The notes: generated from the letters alone by a model not told the origin. Positions 21,185-29,654 are shown, numbered from the stretch's first letter. The stretch: 30,573 nucleotides of DNA from Amarobacter sp035326025 (GCA_035326025.1 DAOKYT010000030.1:1-30573); one strand, 5' to 3'. A program made the numbers and translations.

Positions 21185-22687
21185 TTAGCTGTAAACGAAT
21201 TCCGCGCCATCCAGATCGATGGCCGGGAGCTCATCCTTTTCGCGCCAATAGTCCTGGGTATGCTGCCATTCGCGTTTGCTCCCGCGCTTGGGGAGGAGGT
21301 GCATGGCGCGCATCAGATAGCCCGGGTTGAAGTTCTCTTCATCGATCCAGGGCAGGAGTTCCATGTCCCTGTCCTCCGGGCGAAGGGCGACTTCGACCTG
21401 CCTCGCGCCGCGTTTCTCCATGTGCGCGAGCAAGCGGCAGACGAAGTCGGCGACCAGGTCGGCCCGGAGAGTCCAGCTTGCCCGGAAGTAGCCGAACACC
21501 CAGACCAGGTTCGGGAGGCCGGTGAACATCATGCCCCGGTAGGTCACCGTGTCGGAGAAGACGAGCGGCCTGCCATCGATGGTGAAGTCGATATCGCCGA
21601 GGACGTTCATGTTGAAGCCCGTGGCCGTGACGACGATGTCGGCTTTAAGTTCCTCGCCGGACTTGAGGAGGATGCCACGCTCGGTGAAGCGTTCGATTTC
21701 GTCGGTGACGACAGAAGCCTTGCCGGCGCGGATGCCCCGGAAGATATCGCCATCGGGCACAAAGGCGATGCGCTGGCGCCAGGGCCGGTAGCGCGGGGTG
21801 AAGTGTGTTTCGACATCGAAATCGGGGCCGAGATAGGCGCGGACCATCCCGATGAGTTCGCGCTTCACGGCCTCGGGCTCTTCGAACGAGCGCTGCGTGA
21901 ACTTCGCCTGGTCGAACAGGATCTTCCGCCGGACGATCTCGTGGATCCAGGACTCATCAACCTGGAGCTCGCGGAGGGTATCGGCGAGGTCGTTGGCGTT
22001 GCGCCCGGGGATGAAGTAGGTGGGTGATCGCTGGAGCATGGTTACGTGTCCGCACTCGTTGGCGATCGCCGGGATGACCGTGGCGGCTGTGGCGCCGGAG
22101 CCGATGACGACGACGTTCTTGCCGGCGAGATCGATATCCTGTGGCCACGTCTGCGGGTGGACGATCTGCCCCTGGAATCGGTCCATGCCCGGCCACTCGG
22201 GTGTATACCCTTCTGAATGCCGGTAGTAGCCCTGGCACATCCAGAGGAAGTTGGTGGTGAACCGCCGGGCCTCGCCCGTGTCCGACTGTGTCGCCTCGAT
22301 GGTCCAGAGCTTGTCCTGGCTCGACCAGGTGGCGCGGTCGATACGGTGGCGGTAGCGAATGTGGCGGCCGAGGCCGTTCTCTTCGATCACCTCGCCCATG
22401 TACTTGCGAATCTCCTCCGCCGTGGCGATCGGCGTGCCCGTCCACGGCTTGAAGCGGTAGCCGAAGGTGTAGAGATCGCTATCCGAGCGGATTCCGGGGT
22501 ACTTGTGGGTCCACCAGGTGCCGCCGAAGGTTTCCTGCGCTTCGAGGACGACGAAGGTGGTGCCCGGGCGCTGATGGGTGAGGTGGTAGGCGGCGCCGAC
22601 GCCGGAGATGCCGGCCCCGACGATGAGGACATCGAAGTGCTCGGTGCTCGCCGGCTGGGGGCGAGCGAGGGTTTCGGATTGTGTCAT
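21185..22687 (-). CDS. Flavin-containing Baeyer-Villiger-type monooxygenase (EthA-like)
   Basis: A 500-residue FAD/NADPH monooxygenase. FAD loop GAGISG (24-29) is followed by GGTWWTHKYPGIRSDSDLYT. The Baeyer-Villiger fingerprint is FQGQIVHPQTWP (171-182), and the NADPH loop is GSGATA (196-201). ATGFN closes the second nucleotide domain. Length and order match EthA-type enzymes, which oxidise ketones or thioamides; the substrate here is open. ATG at 22685-22687 has AGGAG close upstream. Flavin monooxygenases are known to be expanded in SAR202 Chloroflexota, which is consistent with the suggested lineage but not proof. Confidence 0.9.
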   Translation of the reverse strand: MTQSETLARPQPASTEHFDVLIVGAGISGVGAAYHLTHQRPGTTFVVLEAQETFGGTWWTHKYPGIRSDSDLYTFGYRFKPWTGTPIATAEEIRKYMGEVIEENGLGRHIRYRHRIDRATWSSQDKLWTIEATQSDTGEARRFTTNFLWMCQGYYRHSEGYTPEWPGMDRFQGQIVHPQTWPQDIDLAGKNVVVIGSGATAATVIPAIANECGHVTMLQRSPTYFIPGRNANDLADTLRELQVDESWIHEIVRRKILFDQAKFTQRSFEEPEAVKRELIGMVRAYLGPDFDVETHFTPRYRPWRQRIAFVPDGDIFRGIRAGKASVVTDEIERFTERGILLKSGEELKADIVVTATGFNMNVLGDIDFTIDGRPLVFSDTVTYRGMMFTGLPNLVWVFGYFRASWTLRADLVADFVCRLLAHMEKRGARQVEVALRPEDRDMELLPWIDEENFNPGYLMRAMHLLPKRGSKREWQHTQDYWREKDELPAIDLDGAEFVYS

Positions 22688-22744
22688 GAACTCCTACCTG
22701 TCCGTGTGAAAACCAGTTTCTGCCGTACGCGCGGGACGATGCCA

Positions 22745-22797
22745 CCGCGGGCCGTTCCGTGCAAAGGTCCGGATGGCCTATTGCCCGCGGGCCGTTC
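22745..22797. repeat. Direct repeat upstream of the monooxygenase
   Basis: CCGCGGGCCGTTC occurs twice, at about 22745-22757 and 22785-22797, starting 40 bases apart, in the 163-base space between the monooxygenase and the GNAT gene. Nothing else is seen there. A regulator site is possible. Confidence 0.4.
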
Positions 22798-22850
22798 GGA
22801 CGGGCGGGAGTTACGCGGGTAATTCGATGAAATCGGCCGGAACGTGAGGG

Positions 22851-23429
22851 TTAGAAGCGGCTCCACTGCCAGTAGCGGCCCAGCGGGACGCGCAGGATGA
22901 CCAGGTCGTGCGAGGTGCCGTCGCGGCCGCGATAGGCGTCCTTGAGCGAGCCGGCCTCGACGCCGCCCAGGGCCTTAATGGCCTCCACCGCGTCTTCCTG
23001 GGTATCGCGCACGAACTCGGCCTGGACCAATTCGAGCTCGGCGTCCCACGCGATATCGATAAGCTCTTTCATGAGGGCGGTGCCGAGGCCCCGCCCCCGG
23101 TATTCGGGGTCGACGACCACACGGATCTCGGCGTAGTGGCTGCGCGCATCGCCGCGATGGCGAATGAGCACGGCGTCGGCGCACACGCGGTCGCCGTCGA
23201 AGGCAAGGAGCGGCAGGGCGCGGTCGTAGTCGAGGTGTTGCGCCCAGCTGTCGATGACGGACTCGGAGGCGACATCGTCCTTCAGGAAGTAGCGCTCGTC
23301 GTCGGGGATGCGGCGGAAGAAAGCGAGAAGGGCCGGGCCGTCGTCGCGAGTCATGGGGCGGACGGTAATTTGCGGGCCGGAGGAGACCTGGAGAGTCTTC
23401 GGATAGCCAGAGAGCTTGTAGACGGCCAT
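22851..23429 (-). CDS. GNAT-family N-acetyltransferase
   Basis: A 192-residue acetyl-CoA-dependent transferase. TVRPMTRDDGPALLAFFRRI starts the fold. IRVVVDPEYRGRGLGTALMK (about 116-135) is motif A with the R-x-x-G-x-G pyrophosphate loop. The substrate, protein or small molecule, is not predictable. ATG at 23427-23429. It reads in the same direction as the GGDEF-EAL gene, 123 bases downstream of it, and as the monooxygenase. Confidence 0.88.
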   Translation of the reverse strand: MAVYKLSGYPKTLQVSSGPQITVRPMTRDDGPALLAFFRRIPDDERYFLKDDVASESVIDSWAQHLDYDRALPLLAFDGDRVCADAVLIRHRGDARSHYAEIRVVVDPEYRGRGLGTALMKELIDIAWDAELELVQAEFVRDTQEDAVEAIKALGGVEAGSLKDAYRGRDGTSHDLVILRVPLGRYWQWSRF

Positions 23430-23552
23430 GGCCTGTACGCCTTTCTCACCCGACGGGGTGTGCCGAAAGGGAGGATGGACCCGGCAGCACCGGATGGCTA
23501 CGGCCGGAAGGCCCCGGCACGGTGGCCGGGGTGGCCGGTCGCGCTGGTGGGC

Positions 23553-25631
23553 TCAGGCGGCAAGACCGTCCACGCGGCCGGCCGCGGCCCCGGGCGGGCC
23601 GGGAGAGCCGAACAGGTATCCCTGGACGGCATGGATCAGGCCGGGGTTCCCCCGGAGAGCCGTCGCCGTCGACAAGGTTCGCACGAGGTCGAACATCGCG
23701 GTGTCCTCGATGCCCTCGGCGATCACGGTGGTGCCTGATTCGGATGCGAAGGCCAGGATGGCCATGAGAGCCCCGCGATCCCGGTCGCCGGTGGCCGCTG
23801 CCATCGTCACCTCCTGATCGACCTTGATGAAATCGACCCGGCTGCGCCGGAGGAGTTGCAGGCCGTTGTTACCCGCGCCCACATCGTCGAGGGCGACCAT
23901 GAATCCGTGCGCCCTGAGGCCTGCGATGGCCTCGGCGACCACCTCGTGCGGGACGAGTGACCGCTCGGTGATTTCGAGGACGACCCGTGCAGGCTCGATA
24001 CCGAGCGCGGTGATTTCGTTGGTCAGTTCGCCGGGCGAGAAGTGATGGTGGGTGAGTGAGTAGGGCGAGAGATTGAGGAAGACCGTGGCGTTGCACGGGA
24101 GCGACCGCGCGCCCGCCAGGACCGTTCGCCGGAAGAGCCGGTCCAGTTCGGCGGAGTGTCCGATGTGCTCGGCGAGTTCGAACGCCTGTTCCGGGCCGAG
24201 AATGCCGTAGTCGGGGTGGAGCCGCGTGAGCCCTTCGTAACCGAGCAGGGATGAACCGTCGATGCGCCAGATGGGCTGGAATACCGCCGAGGTACGCCCC
24301 TCCCGCAGCAGGCGGCGGAGCGCCTTGCGCTTGACCTCGGGGAAGAGCGGCCCGCTGGCTTGCCGTTCCTCGTAAAGCACCACGACGTTGCGTCCGCACA
24401 GCTTCGCTTCGTACAGGGCGGCGTCAGCCTGTTCGACCATGAGCGACGTATCCGGCCTCCGGGCATCGAGAGGGGCCACGCCCGCGCTCACGGTGACGCC
24501 CTCCTGCAGTGACCCGGCGGTGGAGCCGCGAATGCGCTCCGCCAGGTCGAACGCCGCGACAGCATCCAACCCGTGCGCCAGGATGGCAAACTCGTCGCCG
24601 CCGATGCGAAAGCGGCCGGCGCCGGGCGGAGCCATGTCGCTCAGCATCCGGGCGAAACGCGACAGGACGGCATCGCCCCGGGCATGGCCGAAGGTATCGT
24701 TGACGGTCTTGAACTCGTCCAGGTCGAGCATGAGGAGCGTGACGGGAGCCATCCCGCCCCGGCCCTGCAGCCGTCCGACCGCTTCCTCGAAGGCGCGGCG
24801 GTTGCCGAGGTTGGTGACGGGATCGGTCGTGCTCAGGCGCCGGAGCTGGTCGTTTTCGGCGGCCACCCGGGCTTCGCGCCGCCCGAACGCGAGGGTCAGC
24901 AACAACAGTACAGCAACAAGCAGGACGCCCGAGCCGTAGAGGCCGAGGGAGAGCCAGAGCGCGACAGCCTCCTCCCGTTCGCGCGCGACTATGGCGGCGG
25001 CGGCGGCCGTTTCCTTCTCGCGGGCCATGTGGCGCATGACGATGGTGACCGGGTTGGGGAGGAGCGCCGGGTCGCCAGCAACCGTCTCCGGGTCGACCAA
25101 TTGCGAAGCGAGACTGGTCTCACCCAACCCGCCGTTCACGAGGGACGCATACAGCGCGGCGTAGGCCCGGGCGTATTGTGCGGTGAGCTCCTCGATAGGA
25201 GGCGCGGGGTTCTCTCGCAGGCGGGCGAAGATCTCAATGATCGGCACAATGTACGCCCCCGCCCATCCGCCAAACCGCCGGTCGCGGGGATCTGGCGAGG
25301 CGGCGATGGCCGCAAGCGCGGAGTCGAGCTCGGCGTGGACCTTGGCCTGTTGTTCGAGGGCGCCCGAGTCCGGGCTGGCCACACCGAGCGAGATGAGGAT
25401 CCCGCCCCGTTCGGCAGCCTCGCTCGCGCCCGTGTAGAGCGTGGACATCCGCTGGGCGTCGAGCACCCGGGCGGTCAGGCGAGCGTCGGTCTGGTGGTTC
25501 CAGTACGTCAGGGCGCCCAGGGCGGCTATCACCACCACGAGGGCGAGTGCCGTGACGCTGCTCACGCGGACAGGCACCCTGACCTGGCAAAAGACTGCCC
25601 AAAGGTGACGGATCGCTCCTGGCCACGGCAT
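23553..25631 (-). CDS. Membrane-bound GGDEF-EAL cyclic-di-GMP enzyme
   Basis: A 692-residue protein. Helices at about 24-44 and 227-249 enclose a 180-residue external sensor of mainly helical character. GGDEF domain: TTDPVTNLGNRRAFEEAV (268-285) and RIGGDEF (342-348), active-looking. No inhibitory RxxD site stands at the usual place. EAL domain: EGL at 466-468 instead of EAL, but E466, N520, E553, D582, D583, K603, E639 and Q670 are all kept, so phosphodiesterase activity is likely. It could make, break, or switch c-di-GMP in response to an external signal. GGAGGGG lies 9 bases before the ATG at 25629-25631. The upstream 218 bases can fold (see leader). Confidence 0.93.
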   Translation of the reverse strand: MPWPGAIRHLWAVFCQVRVPVRVSSVTALALVVVIAALGALTYWNHQTDARLTARVLDAQRMSTLYTGASEAAERGGILISLGVASPDSGALEQQAKVHAELDSALAAIAASPDPRDRRFGGWAGAYIVPIIEIFARLRENPAPPIEELTAQYARAYAALYASLVNGGLGETSLASQLVDPETVAGDPALLPNPVTIVMRHMAREKETAAAAAIVAREREEAVALWLSLGLYGSGVLLVAVLLLLTLAFGRREARVAAENDQLRRLSTTDPVTNLGNRRAFEEAVGRLQGRGGMAPVTLLMLDLDEFKTVNDTFGHARGDAVLSRFARMLSDMAPPGAGRFRIGGDEFAILAHGLDAVAAFDLAERIRGSTAGSLQEGVTVSAGVAPLDARRPDTSLMVEQADAALYEAKLCGRNVVVLYEERQASGPLFPEVKRKALRRLLREGRTSAVFQPIWRIDGSSLLGYEGLTRLHPDYGILGPEQAFELAEHIGHSAELDRLFRRTVLAGARSLPCNATVFLNLSPYSLTHHHFSPGELTNEITALGIEPARVVLEITERSLVPHEVVAEAIAGLRAHGFMVALDDVGAGNNGLQLLRRSRVDFIKVDQEVTMAAATGDRDRGALMAILAFASESGTTVIAEGIEDTAMFDLVRTLSTATALRGNPGLIHAVQGYLFGSPGPPGAAAGRVDGLAA

Positions 25632-25849
25632 CGCGAGCTTCCCCTCCGGATTTCGCGGGTGCGCTCCTCCCTGGTTGGCGGCCGGCGTTTCCGCCGCTCA
25701 ACCGTGGCCTGCCCTGGGTGCGCGTTCCCTGAGCCGGTTTTCGGCAGCGCGCGACGCGGCGCCAGTGGTGGAGGCAGCGTGGTGGCGCGCAAGACTGGAC
25801 GATGGACGAACGGGGAAGAAGGGCTGGCCGGTCAACGGTGAGCCGCGAC
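25632..25849 (-). other. Untranslated region upstream of the GGDEF-EAL gene with hairpins
   Basis: 218 bases without a gene between tRNA-Gln and the GGDEF-EAL start. The minus strand holds GGTTG...CAACC enclosing GGCG-GAAA-CGCC, a GCCG-AAAAC-CGGC hairpin further up, and two copies of GCGCACCC. It may be a structured leader, but it does not fit the c-di-GMP-I riboswitch consensus. TTGACC (25835-25830) is an isolated -35-like hexamer. Confidence 0.35.
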
Positions 25850-25923
25850 TGGCTGGGGACGGAGGAGTCGAACCCCCACATACAGATCCAGAATCTGCTG
25901 TCCTACCATTAGACGAGTCCCCA
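25850..25923 (-). tRNA. tRNA-Gln (anticodon CTG), CCA encoded
   Basis: Minus strand. The acceptor arm TGGGGAC (25923-25917) pairs with GTCCCCA (25860-25854); discriminator G (25853) and encoded CCA (25852-25850) follow. The anticodon stem GCAGA/TCTGT holds loop TTCTGGA, giving CTG, which reads CAG codons. The T arm GGGGG-TTCGACT-CCTCC is sound, and the U1-A72 pair is typical of tRNA-Gln. It lies 55 bases downstream of gltX on the same strand. TACCCT (25941-25936) could be its own -10. Confidence 0.93.
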
Positions 25924-25978
25924 GCAGGAACTCCTAGGGTACCATGCCCGGCCCGGAACACTCCAGCCGGGCGGGCCG

Positions 25979-27460
25979 TCAGCCGAGGCGTGCGCGAGCA
26001 GTGCGAAGCCGCTGAAGTGTCCGTTCGCGTCCCAGCAGTTCGAGCGAATCGAAGAGCGGGATGCCCTGGGGGCGGCCCATCTCGGCGACATAAAGCACCG
26101 GCACAAACTTCCGCAGCTTCATTCCGAGCGTGGCCTCCATGCCGCGGATCGCGGCTTCGATCGCGTCGCGGTCCCACCGCTCTTGCGGGATGGCATCGAG
26201 GGCGACCAGCGCGCCATCGACCGCCTTTAGCGCGACCTCGGCATCGCCCCCCACCCGCTCCGTGAGGGCATCGAGTTCGTACTCGGGCGCCTCGTAGCCG
26301 AAAAGAAATTCGACCATGCCCGCGATCTCGTCGAGCCGGCTGACGCGCTCCTTCAGCAGCGGCGCCACCGACTTCACGATGTCCGGGTCGATGGGGCGCT
26401 TCACCGACTCGGGGAGCTGGCGCGCGCACCACTCGGTGATGGTGGCCTCCCACCGGCCATCGTCCATGGCGCGGATGTAATGGCCGTTCAGGTGGTTGAG
26501 CCGTTCGATATCGAAGACCGCCGGGTTTGGCACCACCCGCGCGAGATCGAAGTGCCGCTTCAACTCCCCGGCGCCGAGGATGGAGGTGTGGTCGTCGAGC
26601 GACCACCCAAGCAACGCGAGGAAGTTGACCATCGCTTCGGGCAGGTAGCCCTTGTCGCGGTAGTCCAACACGGCGGTATCGCCGCTGCGCTTCGAAAGCT
26701 TCTTGTGGTCCGGGCCGAGGATGAGCGGGAGGTGCGCCCACCCCGGCGGCTCCCAGCCCAGCGCCTCGTAAAGCTGGATGTGCTTGGGCGCGCTCGAAAT
26801 CCACTCGTCGCCCCGGATGCAGTGCGTGATCTCCATCTCGGTGTCATCGACGATGAGGGCGAGGTGGTAGGTGGGGTAGCCATCGGACTTCAGCATCACG
26901 AAGTCGTCCTGCAGGCTGTTCTCGAAGACGACGTCGCCGCGGATGATGTCGTGGAGCACCGTTTGGCCTTCACGGTCCATGGCGAAGCGAATGACATACG
27001 GTTCGCGCCGGGCGCTGGCCTCCGATTCGTCGCGGCTGAGGGCGCGGCAGAGGCCGTCGTATCCGGGTGGCCGTTTCGCCGCGGCCTGGGCGGCGCGCAG
27101 CTGGTCGAGCCGTTCGGCGGTGCAGAAGCAGCGGTAGGCGCGCCCGCGGTCCATGAGCGTCTCGGCGGCCTTACGGTAGAGCGGCAGCCGCTGGGACTGG
27201 AAGTAGGGGGCATGCGGCCCGCCGATGTCCGGTCCCTCATCCCAGTCGATGCCCAGCCAGCGCAGGCTTTCCATGATGGCGCCGACCGACGTTTCGACGA
27301 GGCGATTGCGGTCGGTGTCCTCGATACGCAGCAGGAACTGGCCGCCGTTCGCGCGGGCGTAGGCCCAGCTGAACAGGGCCGAGCGGATGTTGCCAATGTG
27401 CGGATCGCCGGTGGGGCTCGGCGCGTAGCGGGTGCGGATGGGGCGCGAGGATTCAGTCAC
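25979..27460 (-). CDS. gltX: Glutamyl-tRNA synthetase
   Basis: A 493-residue class I synthetase that loads glutamate on tRNA. TRYAPSPTGDPHIGNIRSAL holds the HIGH-type motif (21-24), FLLRIEDTDRNR binds substrate, and KLSKR (254-258) is the KMSKS motif. A Cys pair, CFC, stands at 111-113. The C-terminal helical anticodon domain is complete. GTG at 27458-27460 gives the family start; no strong ribosome site is seen. It begins 10 bases after rluD ends, so it likely shares the lspA message. Whether it also charges the neighbouring tRNA-Gln cannot be read from the sequence. Confidence 0.95.
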   Translation of the reverse strand: MTESSRPIRTRYAPSPTGDPHIGNIRSALFSWAYARANGGQFLLRIEDTDRNRLVETSVGAIMESLRWLGIDWDEGPDIGGPHAPYFQSQRLPLYRKAAETLMDRGRAYRCFCTAERLDQLRAAQAAAKRPPGYDGLCRALSRDESEASARREPYVIRFAMDREGQTVLHDIIRGDVVFENSLQDDFVMLKSDGYPTYHLALIVDDTEMEITHCIRGDEWISSAPKHIQLYEALGWEPPGWAHLPLILGPDHKKLSKRSGDTAVLDYRDKGYLPEAMVNFLALLGWSLDDHTSILGAGELKRHFDLARVVPNPAVFDIERLNHLNGHYIRAMDDGRWEATITEWCARQLPESVKRPIDPDIVKSVAPLLKERVSRLDEIAGMVEFLFGYEAPEYELDALTERVGGDAEVALKAVDGALVALDAIPQERWDRDAIEAAIRGMEATLGMKLRKFVPVLYVAEMGRPQGIPLFDSLELLGRERTLQRLRTARARLG

Positions 27461-27470
27461 GGTTGCAAAC

Positions 27471-28445
27471 TCAACTGGTCGCCGCGTCGAGGGTGGGCGG
27501 CACGGGCTGGGAGTAGTGCGAGGCTACCTGTTCGGCGCCGATTGAGCGAATCGCGGCGGCCATGTCGCCGGGCACCGGCGCGGTCACCGTGAGCGTGCCG
27601 CCCGATGGGTGGGGGACCGCGATACGGTAGGCGTGGAGGAGCTGGCGGCCACCAGGCGCGCGCCTGCCATAGACCCCATCGTTCGCGACCGGGCAGCCGA
27701 TGGCTGCCAGGTGGACACGGATCTGGTGGGTGCGGCCGGTCTCGGGGTGGACTTCGAGCAGCGAGCGCTCACCATCGGAGGCAACCACTTCGTACCCCGT
27801 GCGCGAGGCCCGGCCGGAACGCGTTACCGCCATGCGCGTGCGGTCGCCGGGGTGGCGGTCGATCGGGGCATCGACCACGGCGCGGGGCTGGGGAGGCTTG
27901 CCCTCGACGATAGCCAGGTAGGTTTTGCGGGTCGTGCGTTCCTCGAAGGCGCGGCTGAGCGCGGCCTGGGCGGCCGGCGTCTTCGCCAGGAGGAGGACGC
28001 CCGAGGTGTCCTTGTCGAGGCGGTGGACGATGCCCGGGCGCTCGGCGTCGAAGCCGGCGGCGGCAGGGCCGAGCTGTTCGAGCCACCAGCCGGCGACGCT
28101 GGGGCCGGTATCGCCCGGGGCGCCGTGGACGGCGAGGCCCGGCGGCTTATCGATCGCCGAAACCACCCCGTCGTCGTAGAGGAGGGGGAGGTCGAGGCCG
28201 CTCGGCATGGCGGCATGCTCTGTCGCGGGCACTTCGAACTCGAGGAGGTCGCCTTCCTGGACCGTCGCCGACTTGCGGACGACCTCGCCGTTGACGCGGA
28301 CGTTGCCGGCTTCGATGAGGCGCTGGATGCGCGCGCGAGAAAGCCCGGGTACCGCGCGCGCAAGCACCGCATCGAGCCGGCCGGTTTCGCTGGCGGTCAG
28401 CTCTCTCGTTTCGGCTCGTCCGTCGTGTCGAACATCAGTGCCCAT
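27471..28445 (-). CDS. RluA/RluD-family pseudouridine synthase
   Basis: A 324-residue RNA pseudouridine synthase. An S4 RNA-binding domain (about 22-75, SRARIQRLIEAGNVRVNGEV) is followed by the catalytic domain. HRLDKDTSG (141-149) carries the nucleophile D144, and HPETGRTHQIRVHLAAIGCP follows. The pattern fits the RluD type that modifies 23S rRNA; the exact target is inferred. ATG at 28443-28445 overlaps the lspA end by 49 bases with no clear ribosome site, so translation is probably coupled. Confidence 0.92.
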   Translation of the reverse strand: MGTDVRHDGRAETRELTASETGRLDAVLARAVPGLSRARIQRLIEAGNVRVNGEVVRKSATVQEGDLLEFEVPATEHAAMPSGLDLPLLYDDGVVSAIDKPPGLAVHGAPGDTGPSVAGWWLEQLGPAAAGFDAERPGIVHRLDKDTSGVLLLAKTPAAQAALSRAFEERTTRKTYLAIVEGKPPQPRAVVDAPIDRHPGDRTRMAVTRSGRASRTGYEVVASDGERSLLEVHPETGRTHQIRVHLAAIGCPVANDGVYGRRAPGGRQLLHAYRIAVPHPSGGTLTVTAPVPGDMAAAIRSIGAEQVASHYSQPVPPTLDAATS

Positions 28446-28909
28446 ATCAGGAAGAACACACCAATCGTGATGGCCGAATCGGCCACGTTGAACGCCGGGA
28501 AGTTCGGCACCTTGACGAAATCGACGACGCGCCCTTCAGCCACGCGGTCGATGAGATTGCCCACGGCGCCCCCGAGCATGAGGGCCAGCCCGAGCCGCAT
28601 CACCGGGTGGGCGAAGCCGGGGTTGAAGAGGTAGACCAGGATGGCGACCATCCCGACGACGCTGGTGATGACGAGGAGCGGTCCCGCGCCCTGGAACATG
28701 CCGAAGGCGGCGCCGCTGTTGGTCACGTGGACGATCTTGAGCGGCCAGACCACGGAGACGGCCTCGCCGCGCTCGAGCCATTCACGGATGGTCCATTTCG
28801 TGAGCTGGTCGAGGCCCACGATGGCCGCGGCAAGCGCCAGGAACCAGCCATCACGCGGCCGAATGGCGAGGCGGGGGCCGGTGGCCGGGCGGGTGTCGGC
28901 GTCCTGCAT
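28397..28909 (-). CDS. lspA: Lipoprotein signal peptidase (signal peptidase II)
   Basis: A 170-residue inner-membrane aspartyl protease that cuts lipoprotein signal peptides. Four helices are visible. The catalytic aspartates are D121 (GGAVGNLIDRV) and D144 (FNVADSAI), and HVTNSGAAFGMF is also typical. A 20-residue soluble N-terminus precedes helix 1. ATG at 28907-28909 lies 6 bases after the -10 TACACT, suggesting a leaderless mRNA. lspA then rluD is a very common order. A lipoprotein candidate lies at 30024-30548. Confidence 0.95.
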   Translation of the reverse strand: MQDADTRPATGPRLAIRPRDGWFLALAAAIVGLDQLTKWTIREWLERGEAVSVVWPLKIVHVTNSGAAFGMFQGAGPLLVITSVVGMVAILVYLFNPGFAHPVMRLGLALMLGGAVGNLIDRVAEGRVVDFVKVPNFPAFNVADSAITIGVFFLIWALMFDTTDEPKRES

Positions 28910-28915
28910 CGTTCC

Positions 28916-28921
28916 AGTGTA
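28916..28921 (-). promoter_or_regulatory. -10 of lspA, leaderless type
   Basis: TACACT on the minus strand, ending 6 bases before the lspA ATG. A transcript would start at or next to the ATG. A good -35 at 17 bases is not seen. Confidence 0.5.
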
Positions 28922-28954
28922 ACGGCGCGATGCGCTGCCGTAAGGCAACACGCC

Positions 28955-28984
28955 TTGTCGGTGCCTGATACCACCGGCTACGCT
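28955..28984 (+). promoter_or_regulatory. Promoter of the molybdoenzyme gene
   Basis: TTGTCG (28955-28960), 18 bases, then TACGCT (28979-28984). The start would be near 28991, giving a leader of about 37 bases with AGGAG at 29013-29017. It is back to back with the lspA promoter. Confidence 0.55.
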
Positions 28985-29027
28985 GGTGTGCACACCGCGG
29001 ACGGATGACGCCAGGAGACTCGGAACG

Positions 29028-29621
29028 ATGACCATGCAGGGCACGAAAGAGGTGCGCCCCGACGGGAAGCTCCGGCTGCCCCCGGGCCAGCACCTGACCA
29101 CCGGCTGGCCGGTGCTGCACTACGGCAGCATCCCGCGCATCGACCTCGATTCGTGGAGGTTCCACGTCTGGGGGCTGGTGGAGGAGGAAAAGACCTTCAC
29201 CTGGGACGAGTTCAACGCGCTCGGCGACATCACCGATACGAGTGATATCCACTGCGTGACCACGTGGAGCAAGTACGACAACACCTGGCAGGGTGTGCCG
29301 TTCAGGGCGCTGCTGGATGTGATTAAGCTCAAGCCCGAAGCGAAGTACGCCATGCTTCACAGCTACGGCGGTTACACCACCAACGTGCCGTTGGAGGACC
29401 TGATGCGCGAGGGCGTGTTGTTCGCGCGGACGCACAACGGCGAGGAGCTGACGAAGGAGCACGGCTGGCCGTTGCGGCTGGTGATCCCGCACCTGTACTT
29501 TTGGAAAAGCGCGAAGTGGATAGGGGGAATCCAGTTCCTGGACCACGACCGGCCCGGCTTCTGGGAGACCTACGGCTACCACATCTACGGTGATCCCTGG
29601 CGCGAGGAGCGGTACGCGTAG
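29028..29621 (+). CDS. Sulfite-oxidase-like molybdopterin-dependent oxidoreductase
   Basis: A 197-residue one-domain protein of the oxidoreductase molybdopterin-binding family (sulfite oxidase/YuiH type). C76 in DIHCVTTWSKYDNTWQGVPF is the expected Mo ligand. YGGYTTNVPLEDL, LRLVIPHLYFWKSAKWIGGI and FWETYGYHIYGDPWREERY are the family's late signatures. No dimerisation domain, haem domain or Tat signal is present, so it is likely cytoplasmic. ATG at 29028 was chosen because AGGAG is 10 bases upstream and longer readings cross the leader. The physiological substrate is unknown. Confidence 0.9.
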   Translation: MTMQGTKEVRPDGKLRLPPGQHLTTGWPVLHYGSIPRIDLDSWRFHVWGLVEEEKTFTWDEFNALGDITDTSDIHCVTTWSKYDNTWQGVPFRALLDVIKLKPEAKYAMLHSYGGYTTNVPLEDLMREGVLFARTHNGEELTKEHGWPLRLVIPHLYFWKSAKWIGGIQFLDHDRPGFWETYGYHIYGDPWREERYA

Positions 29622-29654
29622 GTGGCCGTTGGCCCTTGGCCGTTTGCCCCAAGT

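Noticed and set aside
23512..23531. CCCCGGC/GCCGGGG hairpin after the GGDEF-EAL gene as a terminator
   Set aside because: Short stem, no T-run, and several alternative pairings in the same GC-rich stretch; not strong enough to list as a feature.
25632..25849. c-di-GMP-I riboswitch before the GGDEF-EAL gene
   Set aside because: A CAGGGCA-like string is present, but the conserved partner segment and tetraloop-receptor layout do not align.
29622..29654. Imperfect GGCCGTT repeat after the molybdoenzyme gene
   Set aside because: Too short and irregular to call a terminator or a mobile element.
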